From: Branchiostoma lanceolatum
Taxonomy: Eukaryota; Chordata; Leptocardii; Amphioxiformes; Branchiostomatidae
Assembly: GCF_035083965.1 (NCBI RefSeq)
Contig: NC_089727.1
Span: 1,803,501 to 1,867,500 of the forward strand
DNA: 64,000 bases
Direction of reading: 5' to 3'
Part shown: positions 30,253 through 40,780 of the stretch, one piece after another
How the letters are laid out: every line of letters begins with the position of its first letter
Position numbering within the stretch: the stretch's first letter is position 1
Translations under genes and position numbers: made by a program
Notes under the pieces: model-generated
Told to the model about the DNA's origin: nothing
Seen by the model: the letters and a program-made list of their open reading frames with translations, nothing else
Databases searched by the model: none

Positions 30253-30301
30253 TGTTTGTGTGTGTGCATGTGTGTGTGTGTGTGTGCATGTGTGTGTGTA
30301 T
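30212..30301. repeat. (TG)n tract in Z6 first intron
   Basis: About 90 bp of TG with interruptions, on the sense strand. Confidence 0.9.
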
Positions 30302-30350
30302 GTGACCAAATGATACGGAACACGCTGTATATGATACGGAACATATCAAT

Positions 30351-30424
30351 CCAGCCATCTTAGCTTTAGTTCGCTCTTTGTGGGGAGCGGAGCTTGGATA
30401 GCGGACTAAAGCTAAGAAGGCTGG
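30351..30424. repeat. 25-bp inverted repeat (hairpin) in Z6 intron
   Basis: The arms 30351-30375 and 30400-30424 pair with two mismatches around a 24-base loop. Confidence 0.8.
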
Positions 30425-30601
30425 ACTCCAAGCTAGTATTCTATGTCTACGACTGGTCCAGTACAACAACTTGAACAAGGCCTCCATCAACATCAACATG
30501 GGAATACCCCCAGATGAGGGTAAAGAAGAGGGGCGGGCAAGTATGGATACGATTGGAATGTTTCCTATCTTTTAATTTTTGATTTATTATCGTTCTTAGA
30601 A

Positions 30602-31573
30602 ATGAACGAGAGATTGAGCAGCGACATTGCAATTGACAATCAGCGAACTGCACACCCTGGGAACGAGGCAAACAGCAGTGAGACATTAGACATTGGAAGG
30701 CAGCAGGACAAGGAAGGGGATATCCCATGCGGGGAAACATGCGGAGTAAAATCTGACCATCATCTCGCAGAGGGTCGAACAGAGCAGAGGAACAGGCTTG
30801 TGGTGAAACGCAATATGGCTAAACGCTTCGTGTGTAGGGAATGTGGCTATAGGGCTGCCTCGAATGCTAACCTATTAATACACACACGAATACATACGGG
30901 GGAGAAACCATATAAATGTGACCAGTGCGACTATTCAGCTGCACAGAAACGTTCTTTAGACCTTCATCTTACTAAACACACCGGCGACAAACCATACATG
31001 TGTGAAGAGTGTGGATACAGGGCGGCTTTCAGGTCTCACCTATCCAAACATATGAGAAGACATACAGGTGTGAAACCATATAAATGTGACCAATGCCATT
31101 ATTCTGCTGCATCTAAATGTAATTTAGCCCAACATATGGCTAAACACATCGCTGTAAAGCCGTACAAATGTGATCAGTGCGAATATTCTGCTGCATGGAA
31201 AAGCAGTGTAGACCGACACATGGTCAAGCACACCGGAAAAAAGCCCTACATATGTGGCGAGTGCGGGTACAGGGCGGCTGCCAAGTTTTCCTTAACCCTA
31301 CATATGATGACACATACAGGTGTGAAACCTTATAAGTGTGAGCAGTGCGACTACTCTGCTGTACGAAAAAATCAGTTAGGCCAACACATGGCTACACATA
31401 CTAGAGAAAAACCCTACATGTGTGATGAGTGCAAATACAGGACTGCTCACATGTCTCACCTATATCGACATATGAGAAAACATACAGGCGAGAAACCCTA
31501 CAAATGTAACCAATGCGACTATTCTGCTACAAAGAAACTCTATTTGAACCAACACTTGGTCAAACACACTTGA
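30602..31573 (+). CDS. Z6: C2H2 zinc-finger protein, 9 fingers
   Basis: Predicted nuclear DNA-binding protein of 323 residues. The ATG (30602) lies two bases after the acceptor CGTTCTTAG. Leader MNERLSSDIAIDN through about residue 75, then nine intact fingers; the last is the conserved terminal finger (YSATKKLYLNQHLVKH) followed by T and stop. One of the shortest and cleanest members. A poly(A)-type signal AATAAA is at 31938-31943, about 365 bp after the stop. First plus-strand gene of the mirrored array. Targets unknown. Confidence 0.9.
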   Translation: MNERLSSDIAIDNQRTAHPGNEANSSETLDIGRQQDKEGDIPCGETCGVKSDHHLAEGRTEQRNRLVVKRNMAKRFVCRECGYRAASNANLLIHTRIHTGEKPYKCDQCDYSAAQKRSLDLHLTKHTGDKPYMCEECGYRAAFRSHLSKHMRRHTGVKPYKCDQCHYSAASKCNLAQHMAKHIAVKPYKCDQCEYSAAWKSSVDRHMVKHTGKKPYICGECGYRAAAKFSLTLHMMTHTGVKPYKCEQCDYSAVRKNQLGQHMATHTREKPYMCDECKYRTAHMSHLYRHMRKHTGEKPYKCNQCDYSATKKLYLNQHLVKHT

Positions 31574-31720
31574 AGATACAGTTGCGGGGCTTGCGGATAC
31601 AGTACGGAAGTCTAACCTATCCAGGTACATGCCAAAATACAGGTGAAGACTCAAATCACGAATGTGATCAGTTCGACTAATGTGTTTAATTGAAAAGTAG
31701 TTTAGACCTAACTTCAAATT
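31574..31720 (+). pseudogene. Fossil fingers after the Z6 stop
   Basis: Remnants such as CGGATACAG and a degenerate SNLSRYMPKYRGED-like stretch continue after the stop, with breaks. Confidence 0.6.
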
Positions 31721-32770
31721 TCATCTTGTTGATAGACGGCATTCTGGATAAAAGTCAAACTGTACATTTCCAACACAAAAGTAGAAATTTGTTTGTAAGT
31801 TAAGTTGAAATTCTGTATATCTTTTGTTTTGATTTTGTATATATGTTGCTTTTAATCTTGCAGTCTGTATGTATGTCTGTATTTAAAAGTATGATGAACC
31901 CTGTAAGAATAGTCGTGATACGACTTAACAGTATCGAAATAAATAAGAAAATTTAAACAAGAGCTTTTAAAAAAAGCTGGCGTTTCGGCTACGTTTATAA
32001 GTGTGAATTGTCTTTTCCCTTTACTTGAAGTAAAATCTGCCAGAGGAAGTTACTCAAGGGCTGTTCAGTCTATAAGAAAAATTGTCATTTTGGGAAATGA
32101 GTACTGTTTTAATAGAGAAAGGCAGATTGGGGAAAGCAATTTTGAAGTTACGTCACTTAACTTAAGTGCTTTTGAAAAAGCTGGTCTTGGCCTACAACTT
32201 GTACTTATTTGTAAAATGTATAATAGGCTCATTATAAAAGCTATCAATGTAATTATGTACATGGCACGCAATAAAACATAAAATTTGAAAAAGCACCATT
32301 GAATCATCAGCACTATGGTAATTAAGTGAAATAGAAGTTCATACCAGCTAAGGTTCTATCTAAAATGACTACCAAATGTCAAACAAATCAACAGCTACCT
32401 CATCCGTATTATTCTGGTTTCCGCATTTACAACATTTCTTCCTTATTTTCCTGGGTAATTTTGCTAAAATTCATGAAAATTCCCATAGTTTTGTGCCGAG
32501 GGGCGCCACTTTCCACGTCCGTGTTGTCTGAATGAAGTCGATACTGAACAATGGAGCATTTGCTACTGTAACAAAGAATCTCTGTTTTGCAAACAACATC
32601 AAGAGCCTCTGTTTACATCGGGGATAGAAGTTTAGTGGCGAGTGTTTTGCAAGAATCATCTTACCGCGCATAGGAGCCGCTGCACGGTATTTTCCATTAC
32701 AATGAACAGAAAAATTCGAATGCCGGGTTTGGAATCTATGAAGTCCTGTTCATAAGACAAAGGCCTTGTA
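31720..32770. other. Gene-free DNA downstream of Z6
   Basis: AT-rich 3' flank with the candidate poly(A) signal at 31938. No supported gene; a 92-codon frame at 32003-32281 has no recognisable domain and is probably chance. Confidence 0.5.
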
Positions 32771-32772
32771 TA

Positions 32773-33687
32773 CAGTGTTTCCGCCAGAGGGGCGTCTTCC
32801 CGTCAAATGACGGCCTTATGTCGCTTTGGACGGCCTGAACTCAGACATAGGCCGTCCTCTTTAAAAAAAAGACAAACTAAATGCCGAGAAATCGGGGAAA
32901 AAAATACGAGAGGTCGGCATAATTTCTTTGTTTTTCTTTGTTACTGCGGGCGTGGGGACGCTCTATATCGTTGGACATTCACACTCTTTTGTTTGTTGCT
33001 ATTGTTAAGCTTGCGAAGAATCGATGTCGGTGCCTTTGGCATACGGTGATCTCATTAAAAACCCGTTTTTCAAGACTCAATCGAAGAAAGTCATCGAAGC
33101 AAACAAGAAAAACGTAAACAAAACAAGAATTTCGCCCGTGCATTTCAGCCTCTACGTCGTAATTTGCCGCGATTCGCCGTCATTTCTGACCGTATTCGAC
33201 ACAATATATATTCCTTTGAGTGTTTTTCCGTGAAAATTCTCCATATGTACCGTAGATAAATCATAATTTTCGCTATGAGTTCACATAAGTCGAGCCGCAA
33301 CCTGCCCCGTCCCGGGCCGTCCGCCATGTTTTTAAGCTCATTGATATGCAAGGTTTTAAGCGCTGATTGGTCCGCGTCATAAAATCCTGTGCTCTGATTG
33401 GTTGACGGCAAGATGTCACGTGACCACAGGGCGGGAAAACCCCTTTACACTTCAGACGCTTCTGGTCACTAGTATACTTTATATAGATCGCATTTTGTGA
33501 CGATTGAAGCAGTATTAAAGCGACCTTCGTAACAAATTGATTTTGAAAAATTAACAAAGTCTTTTCTGATCACAACATTCAGTTACTTTTCCTGGTCAAT
33601 TAATTTTCGCGGTACGGTCAATTAATTTTCGCGGTACGGCCCTCCCCAAGTGGACGGCCTCTCAGTCGCGGTCTGGCGGAAACACTG
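32773..33687. mobile_element. hAT-like non-autonomous transposon, 915 bp
   Basis: The ends CAGTGTTTCCGCCAGA and TCTGGCGGAAACACTG are inverted copies of about 16 bp, starting with the CAGTG typical of hAT elements. The flanks are an 8-bp duplication with one difference (CTTGTATA at 32765-32772, CTTGTATC at 33688-33695). Inside, GTCAATTAATTTTCGCGGTACG is repeated in tandem near 33595-33640. No transposase. Confidence 0.8.
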
Positions 33688-33834
33688 CTTGTATCTATTA
33701 AATGAATATTTAAAAATAACAAATATAAAATATTTCTTTATTTATTAATGAAAAAAAATGATATTCATAAATATGATATTGATAGATTAATATAATATCA
33801 ATATATATTTTTGATATTCAATATCTAAAAAGAA

Positions 33835-33915
33835 AAAAAAATCCATGCACGGAGACGAACCCGGATCTTCTGGGTCCGAAGAGCTTCGCGTTGCCAGATC
33901 GGCCAAGCTGCGGTA
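33835..33915 (-). pseudogene. tRNA-like sequence
   Basis: On the minus strand there is an A-box-like TGGCCGATCTGG, a 5-bp stem (TCTTC/GAAGA) with a 7-base loop, a B-box-like GGGTTCGTCTCC and a T run at the end. Acceptor arms do not pair, and the loop lacks the usual T at position 33. Probably a tRNA pseudogene or SINE head. Confidence 0.4.
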
Positions 33916-34118
33916 CGTAACTGTTCACACTGGACGTAATGCTATAACCTTACTATATGGTATCATTTATGCCGATTTTTGGTCGTTTTCTTGACGAAAT
34001 CATTTTTTTTCTTCTGCAATCTTGTGGAATAGATGTAATATGGTCATTTTTCAGGATATCAAAGTCCGAAACCACAATGCAATGATATTTCCGAACAGTT
34101 GTAGCAGTTACATGCGGT

Positions 34119-34172
34119 CGCCGTCCTGTGTCACATGCAAATCTGCGCCGTCCTGTGTCACATGCAAATCTG
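34119..34172. repeat. 27-bp tandem repeat with two octamer motifs
   Basis: Two identical 27-bp units, each with a perfect ATGCAAAT (34135-34142, 34162-34169), the classic POU/octamer site. About 530 bp upstream of the Z7 promoter boxes. Regulatory use is inference. Confidence 0.8.
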
Positions 34173-34669
34173 CGACACAGTGTTGAACCAAGCTTCCCTG
34201 GTCCATGCTTGAAGCCTTGCTTGAAGGTAAAAGCCAGGACAATACGTTCCGGCGCGCATGCGCCGAAACGTAAAAAATTCGACTGGCCAATCCAGTCTTT
34301 GTCTGGTGTTCTATCTGATTCATGATTTATACATTGAACTTTGCAGTGAGATCACTGAATTACATTCAATGTACAAATAAGAATGTAGAAGCTTACAATA
34401 TTGCACATTTCGAAGTAAATTATAGAATTTTTAAGATTATTCCACATTTCCCCACACAGAATGAATAACACAGACATATATTCCACATTACTTGAATAAA
34501 GTAATATGTATGCATAAATTGCACTTGTTTTTTTTTTCTTCGGCTGAAAACGGGAGCGTTGATGGCATTATGAATGGTATTCTGTTATTCTAGCAGCATT
34601 TAATGACCTTTTTCACCCTATCACATTGGGTTTGCGATCGAAAGAAGCTTTACGCCGTTATAAGTAATA

Positions 34670-34927
34670 CGGGATAATCAGGAACAGCAACTTTAACCTT
34701 CGACCTCCGTAGCCCTGTAGGTCGGGTCATTTTTGTCGGCCATTTTGATTTGTCGGACATTTCTTTATTTTCAGGACAATACGAGACATTCTAGCTATCA
34801 AGCAGCACTACAAACCATCAGGTAAGATATTTTGTTAATCACCTGATCACTGCATGTCACAAAATACTTCAGACACAATTTTTTTTAGTAGTGATGGATT
34901 TTTTTTTGGGGGGGGGGGCATTACGAC
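34670..34927 (+). promoter_or_regulatory. Z7 promoter, exon 1 and G-block
   Basis: TAATCAG motif, weaker DR1-like box (TAACCTTCGACCTC, 34694-34707), YY1-like CGGCCATTTTG (about 34737-34747), exon 1 ending 34821 at donor GTAAGATA, G-block 34907-34927 followed by the conserved CATTACGA. Confidence 0.6.
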
Positions 34928-35033
34928 TAATTTTGCACATTGGAAGCATTGCCATGGTGACGGTTTGATAAGTCTTTGTGATTCTTATTCATAAAACCAT
35001 ATATCTGGAAGGGGGTATTAGTCTGGATTTGTA

Positions 35034-35150
35034 CGTGTGTGTGTGTGTGTGTGTGTAAATGAAAGTGAGCATCTGTCTGTGCGCGTACGAAGTGTTATGT
35101 GTGTGTGTGTGTGTGTGTGCCTGCGTGTCTGTGTTGTGCGTGTGTGTGCT
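35034..35150. repeat. (TG)n tracts in Z7 first intron
   Basis: Two TG runs (35034-35055 and 35098-35119) with TG-rich sequence between and after them. Confidence 0.85.
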
Positions 35151-35248
35151 GTCAGTGGTAGACAGTACAACACGACAGGTAGAAATAGTAGGGGATTATT
35201 TTTTCTATCTTTTCAATTTTGGATGATCTATTACTGTTATTATTAGAA

Positions 35249-36655
35249 ATGGACGAGAGAAGCAGCGAGACTGCAATGGACGATAAGCCAACTATGCACT
35301 CTGGGGACGAGGCAAGTACCTATGAGAAATTAAACACGGGAAGGCAGCAGGGCAAGGAAGAGGGCATTCCATGCGAGGAAACGTGCGGAGCAGAATATGA
35401 ACATCCTACCGTACAGGGTCGAACCGAGCTTGCGATGAAACGCACGGTGGACAAACGCTTCGCGTGTACGGAATGCGGCTATAGGGCAGCCACAAAGGAT
35501 AAACTATCGAGGCACAGACGAATACATACTGGTGAGAAACCATATAAATGTGACCAGTGCGACTATTCTGCTGCACAGAAACGATCTTTAGACATTCATA
35601 TTACTACACACACCGGAGACAAACCCTACATGTGTGCTGAGTGTGGATACCGGACGGCTGTCAAGTCTCACCTATCCAAACATATGAGAATACATGCAGG
35701 TATAAAACCATATAAATGTGACCAGTGCGAATATTCTGCTGTACAGAAAAGTTCTTTAGCCCTTCATGTCACTAAACACACTGGTCACAAACCCTACATG
35801 TGTGCTGAGTGTGGATACAGGACGGCTGTCAAGTCCGACCTATCCAAACATATGAGAAAACACTCAGGGGAAAAACCCTACATGTGTAGGGAGTGCGGGT
35901 ACAGGACTGCATACAGGTCTTACTTAACCGTACATATGAGAAAACATACAGGTATAAAACCATACAAATGTCACCAGTGCGACTATTCTGCTGCACAAAA
36001 AAGCCATTTAGATCTTCATGTTACTAAACACACTGGTGATAAACCCTTCGTGTGTGAGGAGTGCGGATACAGGACGGCTGTCAGGTCTCGCCTATCCGTG
36101 CATATGAAAACACATATAGTCGAGAAACCCTACAAATGTATCCAGTGTGACCATTCCGCTGCATCGAAAGTTAGTTTAGACAGACACATGACTAAACACA
36201 CTGGAGAAAAGCCCTTTATGTGTGGAGAGTGCGAGTTCAGAACTGTTTACAGATCTAACCTATCTGAACATATGAAAATGCATACAGGTGAGATGCCATA
36301 CAAATGTGACCGGTGCGACTTTTCCGCTGCATTGAAACTTAGTTTAGACAGACACATGACTAAGCACACTGGAGAAAAACCCTACATGTGTGGGGAGTGC
36401 GGATACAGGGCTGCTGTCAGGTGTGACCTGTCCCGACATATGAAAATACATACAGGTGCGAAATCCCATAAATGTGACCAGTGCGAATATACTGCTGCAC
36501 GGAAAGGACATTTAGACCGACACCTGACTAAACACACTGGCGAAAAACCCTACATGTGTGGTGAGTGCGGGTTCAGGACGGGATACAGGTCTTCCTTAAC
36601 CGTACATATGAGAACACATACAGGTGTGAAACCTTATAAGTGTACCGAGTCCTAG
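35249..36655 (+). CDS. Z7: C2H2 zinc-finger protein, 14 fingers
   Basis: Predicted nuclear DNA-binding protein of 468 residues. Start at 35249 (MDERSSETAMDD), two bases after the acceptor TTATTAG. The leader is followed by 14 intact alternating fingers; one step has two CGECGYR-type fingers in a row (fingers 5-6). The frame ends within a further finger (YKCTES then stop), so the conserved terminal finger is missing from the protein, though its decayed DNA lies at about 36960-37055. Confidence 0.87.
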   Translation: MDERSSETAMDDKPTMHSGDEASTYEKLNTGRQQGKEEGIPCEETCGAEYEHPTVQGRTELAMKRTVDKRFACTECGYRAATKDKLSRHRRIHTGEKPYKCDQCDYSAAQKRSLDIHITTHTGDKPYMCAECGYRTAVKSHLSKHMRIHAGIKPYKCDQCEYSAVQKSSLALHVTKHTGHKPYMCAECGYRTAVKSDLSKHMRKHSGEKPYMCRECGYRTAYRSYLTVHMRKHTGIKPYKCHQCDYSAAQKSHLDLHVTKHTGDKPFVCEECGYRTAVRSRLSVHMKTHIVEKPYKCIQCDHSAASKVSLDRHMTKHTGEKPFMCGECEFRTVYRSNLSEHMKMHTGEMPYKCDRCDFSAALKLSLDRHMTKHTGEKPYMCGECGYRAAVRCDLSRHMKIHTGAKSHKCDQCEYTAARKGHLDRHLTKHTGEKPYMCGECGFRTGYRSSLTVHMRTHTGVKPYKCTES

Positions 36656-37055
36656 ACTAGAGAAAACGAAACTAAATGTGTTGCGAGTGTGGATACAAAA
36701 CGACTGCTAAGTCTAACCCGTCCAGACATATAAGATCACATACTTCTAATCTGATAAAATTTTTCCTAGTAAATGTAACCAGTGCGGTACAGTATTGTAC
36801 GTACTGCACAGAAAGACAGCATAGACCTTCCTGTTACTAAACACACTGGTGAAAAACCCAACGTGTGGAGAGAGTGGATACAGAAAAGCTGACTGGTTTG
36901 AACTTTCCCAACTAGTAGTATCCAGTATTTTGATTTTTAAAAAAAAAACGATAAAAAAACGTACTGGGAAGAAACCATTCAAATGTGACCATGCGATTAT
37001 TCTGCTGCCAAGAAAAGCTATTTAAAGCAACACTTGGTTAACACACATTTTTAGA
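36656..37055 (+). pseudogene. Fossil fingers after Z7, including the terminal finger
   Basis: Damaged fingers continue to a recognisable but shifted copy of the family's terminal finger (DYSAAKKSYLKQHLV, about 36985-37050), showing that Z7 once ended as Z6 and Z8 do. Confidence 0.75.
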
Positions 37056-38350
37056 GGTACAGTTACAGATAAAGGACGGTTAACAGCTGTAACCTATTCA
37101 GACAGGTGCCAATAATGCAAATGAAGAACCAAAACACAAAGAATTGAATCACGCATCTTAAGGTACAGCTCAAAGTTGCGGATACAGGACCGTTGACCGT
37201 CGTAACCTATCCATGTACGTTTAAAAAATATAGGTGAAGACTTATAACAGAAATGTATGTTATCAGTATGCGACTTTTCTGATCCATGGGAAGGTAATTT
37301 GTACCTACACGTGGTCAATACTCCTGCTTGTGTAGGGAGTGATGGTTCACTTGGATGAAAATAAATACTATGAAACCATCTTCCAATGTCAACCAAATTT
37401 TGAATCATTGTCGTTATACCATCTACCAATGTCAACCAAATTTTGAATCATTGTCGTTATACTGCGAATTGTGGGATATGCCGCTTCCTCTCTATTTGCC
37501 CCCCCCCCCCCACTTTCCGAACGCCACTTGTATACCCATATCTAATACTTAGACCGTATTAGTTGCTATTGCAAACATAGATATTGTATGCCCCAGTCCG
37601 ATAGAAATACTTGTTACTGAAGATGGTAGCTTATACGTACATTACAGTCATTTGACAGTACTCAAACGTCAATATAACACTATGTCGTTATTCACTTTAA
37701 ACCTTTAGAACGCCACTTGTATATATAATCATCGGTCGGTCGAGCGGCCGATCACACGCCGATCACACGCCTTCTCCACGACTTATATGTAATACTTAGA
37801 CCGTTATAGTTGATGTTGCAAATATAGATATCGTATGCCTCAATCTGATAGAAATAGTAAGTGTAAAATAGTTTACAATTTCTTTAATACTAGAAACGAC
37901 TTTACATCTATGTTAGTAGCTGAAGATGCTAGCTTATAACTAGCCAAACGTCAATATACTAGTAACACTTTGTCGTTATTCATTTTATACTTACTGATTC
38001 TCTTCTTACATTGTATTAAAACGTCGATAGATTACGATGAGTTACATCATATGGAAAAAAATAAAATCGATTGGTTGCTTACTTGTTTGCTTGTAATACC
38101 TTCCCGGTCTGTTTATACATGCTATTCATATCCACAGTATACATGCTAGTATGCAATGTGAATTCTTAGTTGTTTAATTAAATCAATCAATCTGAAATTT
38201 ATGAACACTGGTCTTAGGATGTCACGACCTGTGGCTAATTTCTGGCACCAAAGAGCACACAGTTATTTCAAGATTACACAGATCGTGACAGATGTTTTGG
38301 AAAATCCTTTTTTGTAAATGGTAGAAGAAATTTACTGGCACTTTGTTACA
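37055..38350. other. 3' flank of Z7
   Basis: No gene. Fossil-finger traces to about 37340, a 43-bp tandem repeat (37376-37461), then two diverged copies of the shared 3'-flank module (about 37560-37700 and 37790-38060). Confidence 0.5.
37376..37461. repeat. 43-bp tandem duplication
   Basis: Two units, 37376-37418 and 37419-37461, with one or two differences. Confidence 0.9.
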
Positions 38351-38351
38351 G

Positions 38352-38425
38352 ACTAGTGTCATCTTAGTTAGCTTACCGGGGTTCCCCCTATTGGAGCCAA
38401 GGTATAAACTTACTAGGATGACACT
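38352..38425. repeat. Upstream palindromic module of Z8
   Basis: Inverted repeat (AGTGTCATCTTAGTTAGC and AACTTACTAGGATGACACT) just upstream of the promoter, like the one upstream of Z4. Confidence 0.6.
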
Positions 38426-38432
38426 CAAGATG

Positions 38433-38694
38433 TGGTGTAATCAGGTGTCTCAACTTTGACCTTTGACCTCAATAGCTCAGAGCGTCCGCCATTTTGACTT
38501 GTCAGGTATCACATTCCTTTCCAGTCTGACGCTATTTCCACGAGAATTCTACGCCATAGAAATCAATTATAACCATTACCCGACAGGTAAGACATCCTCC
38601 AACAGTCTGTTCACTTTTCGTTAGTGCTTGAGAAACAGAGGCTTGTTTACTGGAAAATCAGTGGCCGATATGTAAGGGGGAGGGGGGGCATTAC
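38433..38694 (+). promoter_or_regulatory. Z8 promoter with perfect DR1, exon 1 and G-block
   Basis: TAATCAG motif, perfect DR1 TGACCTTTGACCT (38457-38469), YY1-like box CCGCCATTTTG (38486-38496), exon 1 ending 38586, donor GTAAGACATC, G-block 38673-38694. The best-preserved example of the module. Confidence 0.7.
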
Positions 38695-38782
38695 GACGTG
38701 AACGTTGGAGTAACGATAAATGCCACAACATATATAATACACTCTTTGGATAGGGGGTGCTTAAGTCACCATTTTAATTTGT

Positions 38783-39045
38783 ACGTGTGTGTGTCTGTGT
38801 GTGTGTTCATGTGTGTTCATGTGTCTGCAGCTGTGTGTGTGTGTGTTACGTCTATGTGTGTGTGTGTGTGTTTCTGTGTGTGTACTACGTCTGTGTGTGT
38901 GCGTGTGTTCATGTGTGTCTGCCGCTGTGTGTAGTTGCGTAATTGATATTGAGTGTGTTTATGTGTGTGTGGATTTGTGTGTGTGTATGTGCTTCTGGGT
39001 TGATGTGTATGTGCCTGTCTTTGTCTGTCTGTATGTGTGTTTGCT
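38783..39045. repeat. (TG)n-rich tract in Z8 first intron
   Basis: About 260 bp of interrupted TG sequence on the sense strand. Confidence 0.85.
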
Positions 39046-39372
39046 AGTCTGCAAATTTATGCCATGCTTACACTTTCTGAACTGATGATGCTCGCGCACT
39101 CCGTGCAAGAAGATTTGCCAGTACTGTTTGTTTTGTTGATTAATCAATTTACTGGCAAGTTCTTTTGTATTCATTTTACCCCGTAGTACATTATTTTCAA
39201 TTTTTATTTTCTTTGCCGATCCAATACATGCTGTCAGGCTGAAACCTCGGGTGATACAGAATATACCATGTTGTATTTATATGTAATACTTTTCCAGGAC
39301 AATAAGTTAGGTATTGATGGTATGATAATGTTTCCCGTCTTTCATTTTTTGTGTGATTCATTGTTCTTAGAA

Positions 39373-40266
39373 ATGGACGAGAGAAGCAGCGAGATTGCAA
39401 TTGAGGATCATCCAACTCTACACATTGCAAAAGAGACAAGTACCAGTGAGAAATTAGACACGGGAATGCAGCAGGACAAGGAATGGGGCTTTCCATGGGA
39501 GGAGAAGTGCGGAGTAGATTATGGCAATCCCCCCGTACAGGGTCGGACAGAGCAGACGGACAGGCTTGCGGTGAAACGTCCTGTGGACAAACGCTTTGTG
39601 TGTACGGAATGTGACTATATGGCTGCCTCAAAGGCTGACCTATTAAACCACAAACGAAAACATACTGGTGAGAAGCCCTATAAATGTGACTACTGTGACT
39701 ATTCTGCTTCGTGGAAATCTTCTTTAAACCTTCACGTTACAAGACACACCGGCGAAAAAACGTACATATGTTGTGCAGAGTGCGGGTACATAACTCCTCA
39801 CAGGTCTAACCTAGCCCGACACATGAGAACACATACCGGCAAAAAGCCCTACAAATGTGATCAGTGCGTTTATTCTGCAGCACAGAAAGGTGATTTGAAT
39901 CAACACGTCGTTGCAAAACATGGCGGTGAAACACCCTTCGTGTGTGGAGAGTGCGGATACAGAACTGCCGACAAGTCTCACCTATCCGTACATCTGAGAA
40001 AGCACACTGGTGAGAAACCCTACATATGTGACCAGTGCGAGTATTCTGCTGCACAGAAAGGCACTTTAGACCGACACATGACTAAGCACACTGGAGACAA
40101 GCCCTACATTTGTGTTGAGTGCGGATACAGAACTGCTCACAGGTCTGACCTGGCCCGACATACGAGAAGACACACAGGCGAGAAACCTTACAAATGTGAC
40201 CAGTGCGACTATTCTGCTACGAAGAAAAGCTATCTGAACGAACACTTGGTCAAACACACTTGTTAG
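39373..40266 (+). CDS. Z8: C2H2 zinc-finger protein, 8 fingers
   Basis: Predicted nuclear DNA-binding protein of 297 residues. Start at 39373 (MDERSSEIAIED) two bases after TTCTTAG. Leader, then eight fingers; the third has an extra Cys (YICCAECGY) and the fourth an extra residue between its histidines. It ends with the conserved terminal finger (YSATKKSYLNEHLVKH, then TC and stop). Open and well preserved. Confidence 0.88.
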   Translation: MDERSSEIAIEDHPTLHIAKETSTSEKLDTGMQQDKEWGFPWEEKCGVDYGNPPVQGRTEQTDRLAVKRPVDKRFVCTECDYMAASKADLLNHKRKHTGEKPYKCDYCDYSASWKSSLNLHVTRHTGEKTYICCAECGYITPHRSNLARHMRTHTGKKPYKCDQCVYSAAQKGDLNQHVVAKHGGETPFVCGECGYRTADKSHLSVHLRKHTGEKPYICDQCEYSAAQKGTLDRHMTKHTGDKPYICVECGYRTAHRSDLARHTRRHTGEKPYKCDQCDYSATKKSYLNEHLVKHTC

Positions 40267-40780
40267 GGATAAAGTGAATATAGTTGCAGATACAGGACGG
40301 TTGATAGGTCTTGCCTATTAAGTATTACATATCCAGACACATGCAAAAGAAATACAGGTGATGACGCACGGGATCACTGCGACTGTCACCATTCTGCTTC
40401 ATGGAAAAGTACATGTAGTTAAGAAACTGCTCAAAGGTCTGACCTATCCCGACATATGAGAACACAAATGTGAAAACCTCTGCTGCACGGAAAATGAATC
40501 TAGACCAACACAAAACATACCGGTAAAAAAACCTGCATGTGTGGAGAGTGCGGGCACAGGACTGCTCACAGGTCTCACCTGTCCGTACATATACAGGTGA
40601 AGAACCCTACAGGTGAAGAACCCTACAAAACACATACAGGTGAAGAACACATACAGGTGAAGAACACATACAGGTGAAGAACCCTACAAAAGGGACCAGT
40701 GCGACTATTCTGCTACAAAGAAAATTGTTTGAAATAACACTTAGTCAAACACACTTTGTAGCGGTACAGATGACAATTGT
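40267..40780 (+). pseudogene. Fossil fingers and linker minisatellite after Z8
   Basis: Broken finger units continue past the stop, including another decayed terminal finger (about 40690-40755). Within them the DNA of the inter-finger linker is amplified: a 16-17-bp unit like AGGTGAAGAACCCTAC is repeated about six times at 40592-40684. Confidence 0.7.

Larger units (their letters stand above)
33700..34660. other. Gene-free DNA upstream of Z7
   Basis: 33700-33835 is very AT-rich with many AATAT motifs. It also holds a tRNA-like stretch (33835-33915) and an octamer-bearing tandem repeat (34119-34172). No gene. Confidence 0.5.

Noticed and set aside
33835-33915. Functional tRNA gene
   Set aside because: Acceptor stem unpaired and loop lacks T33; kept only as tRNA-like.
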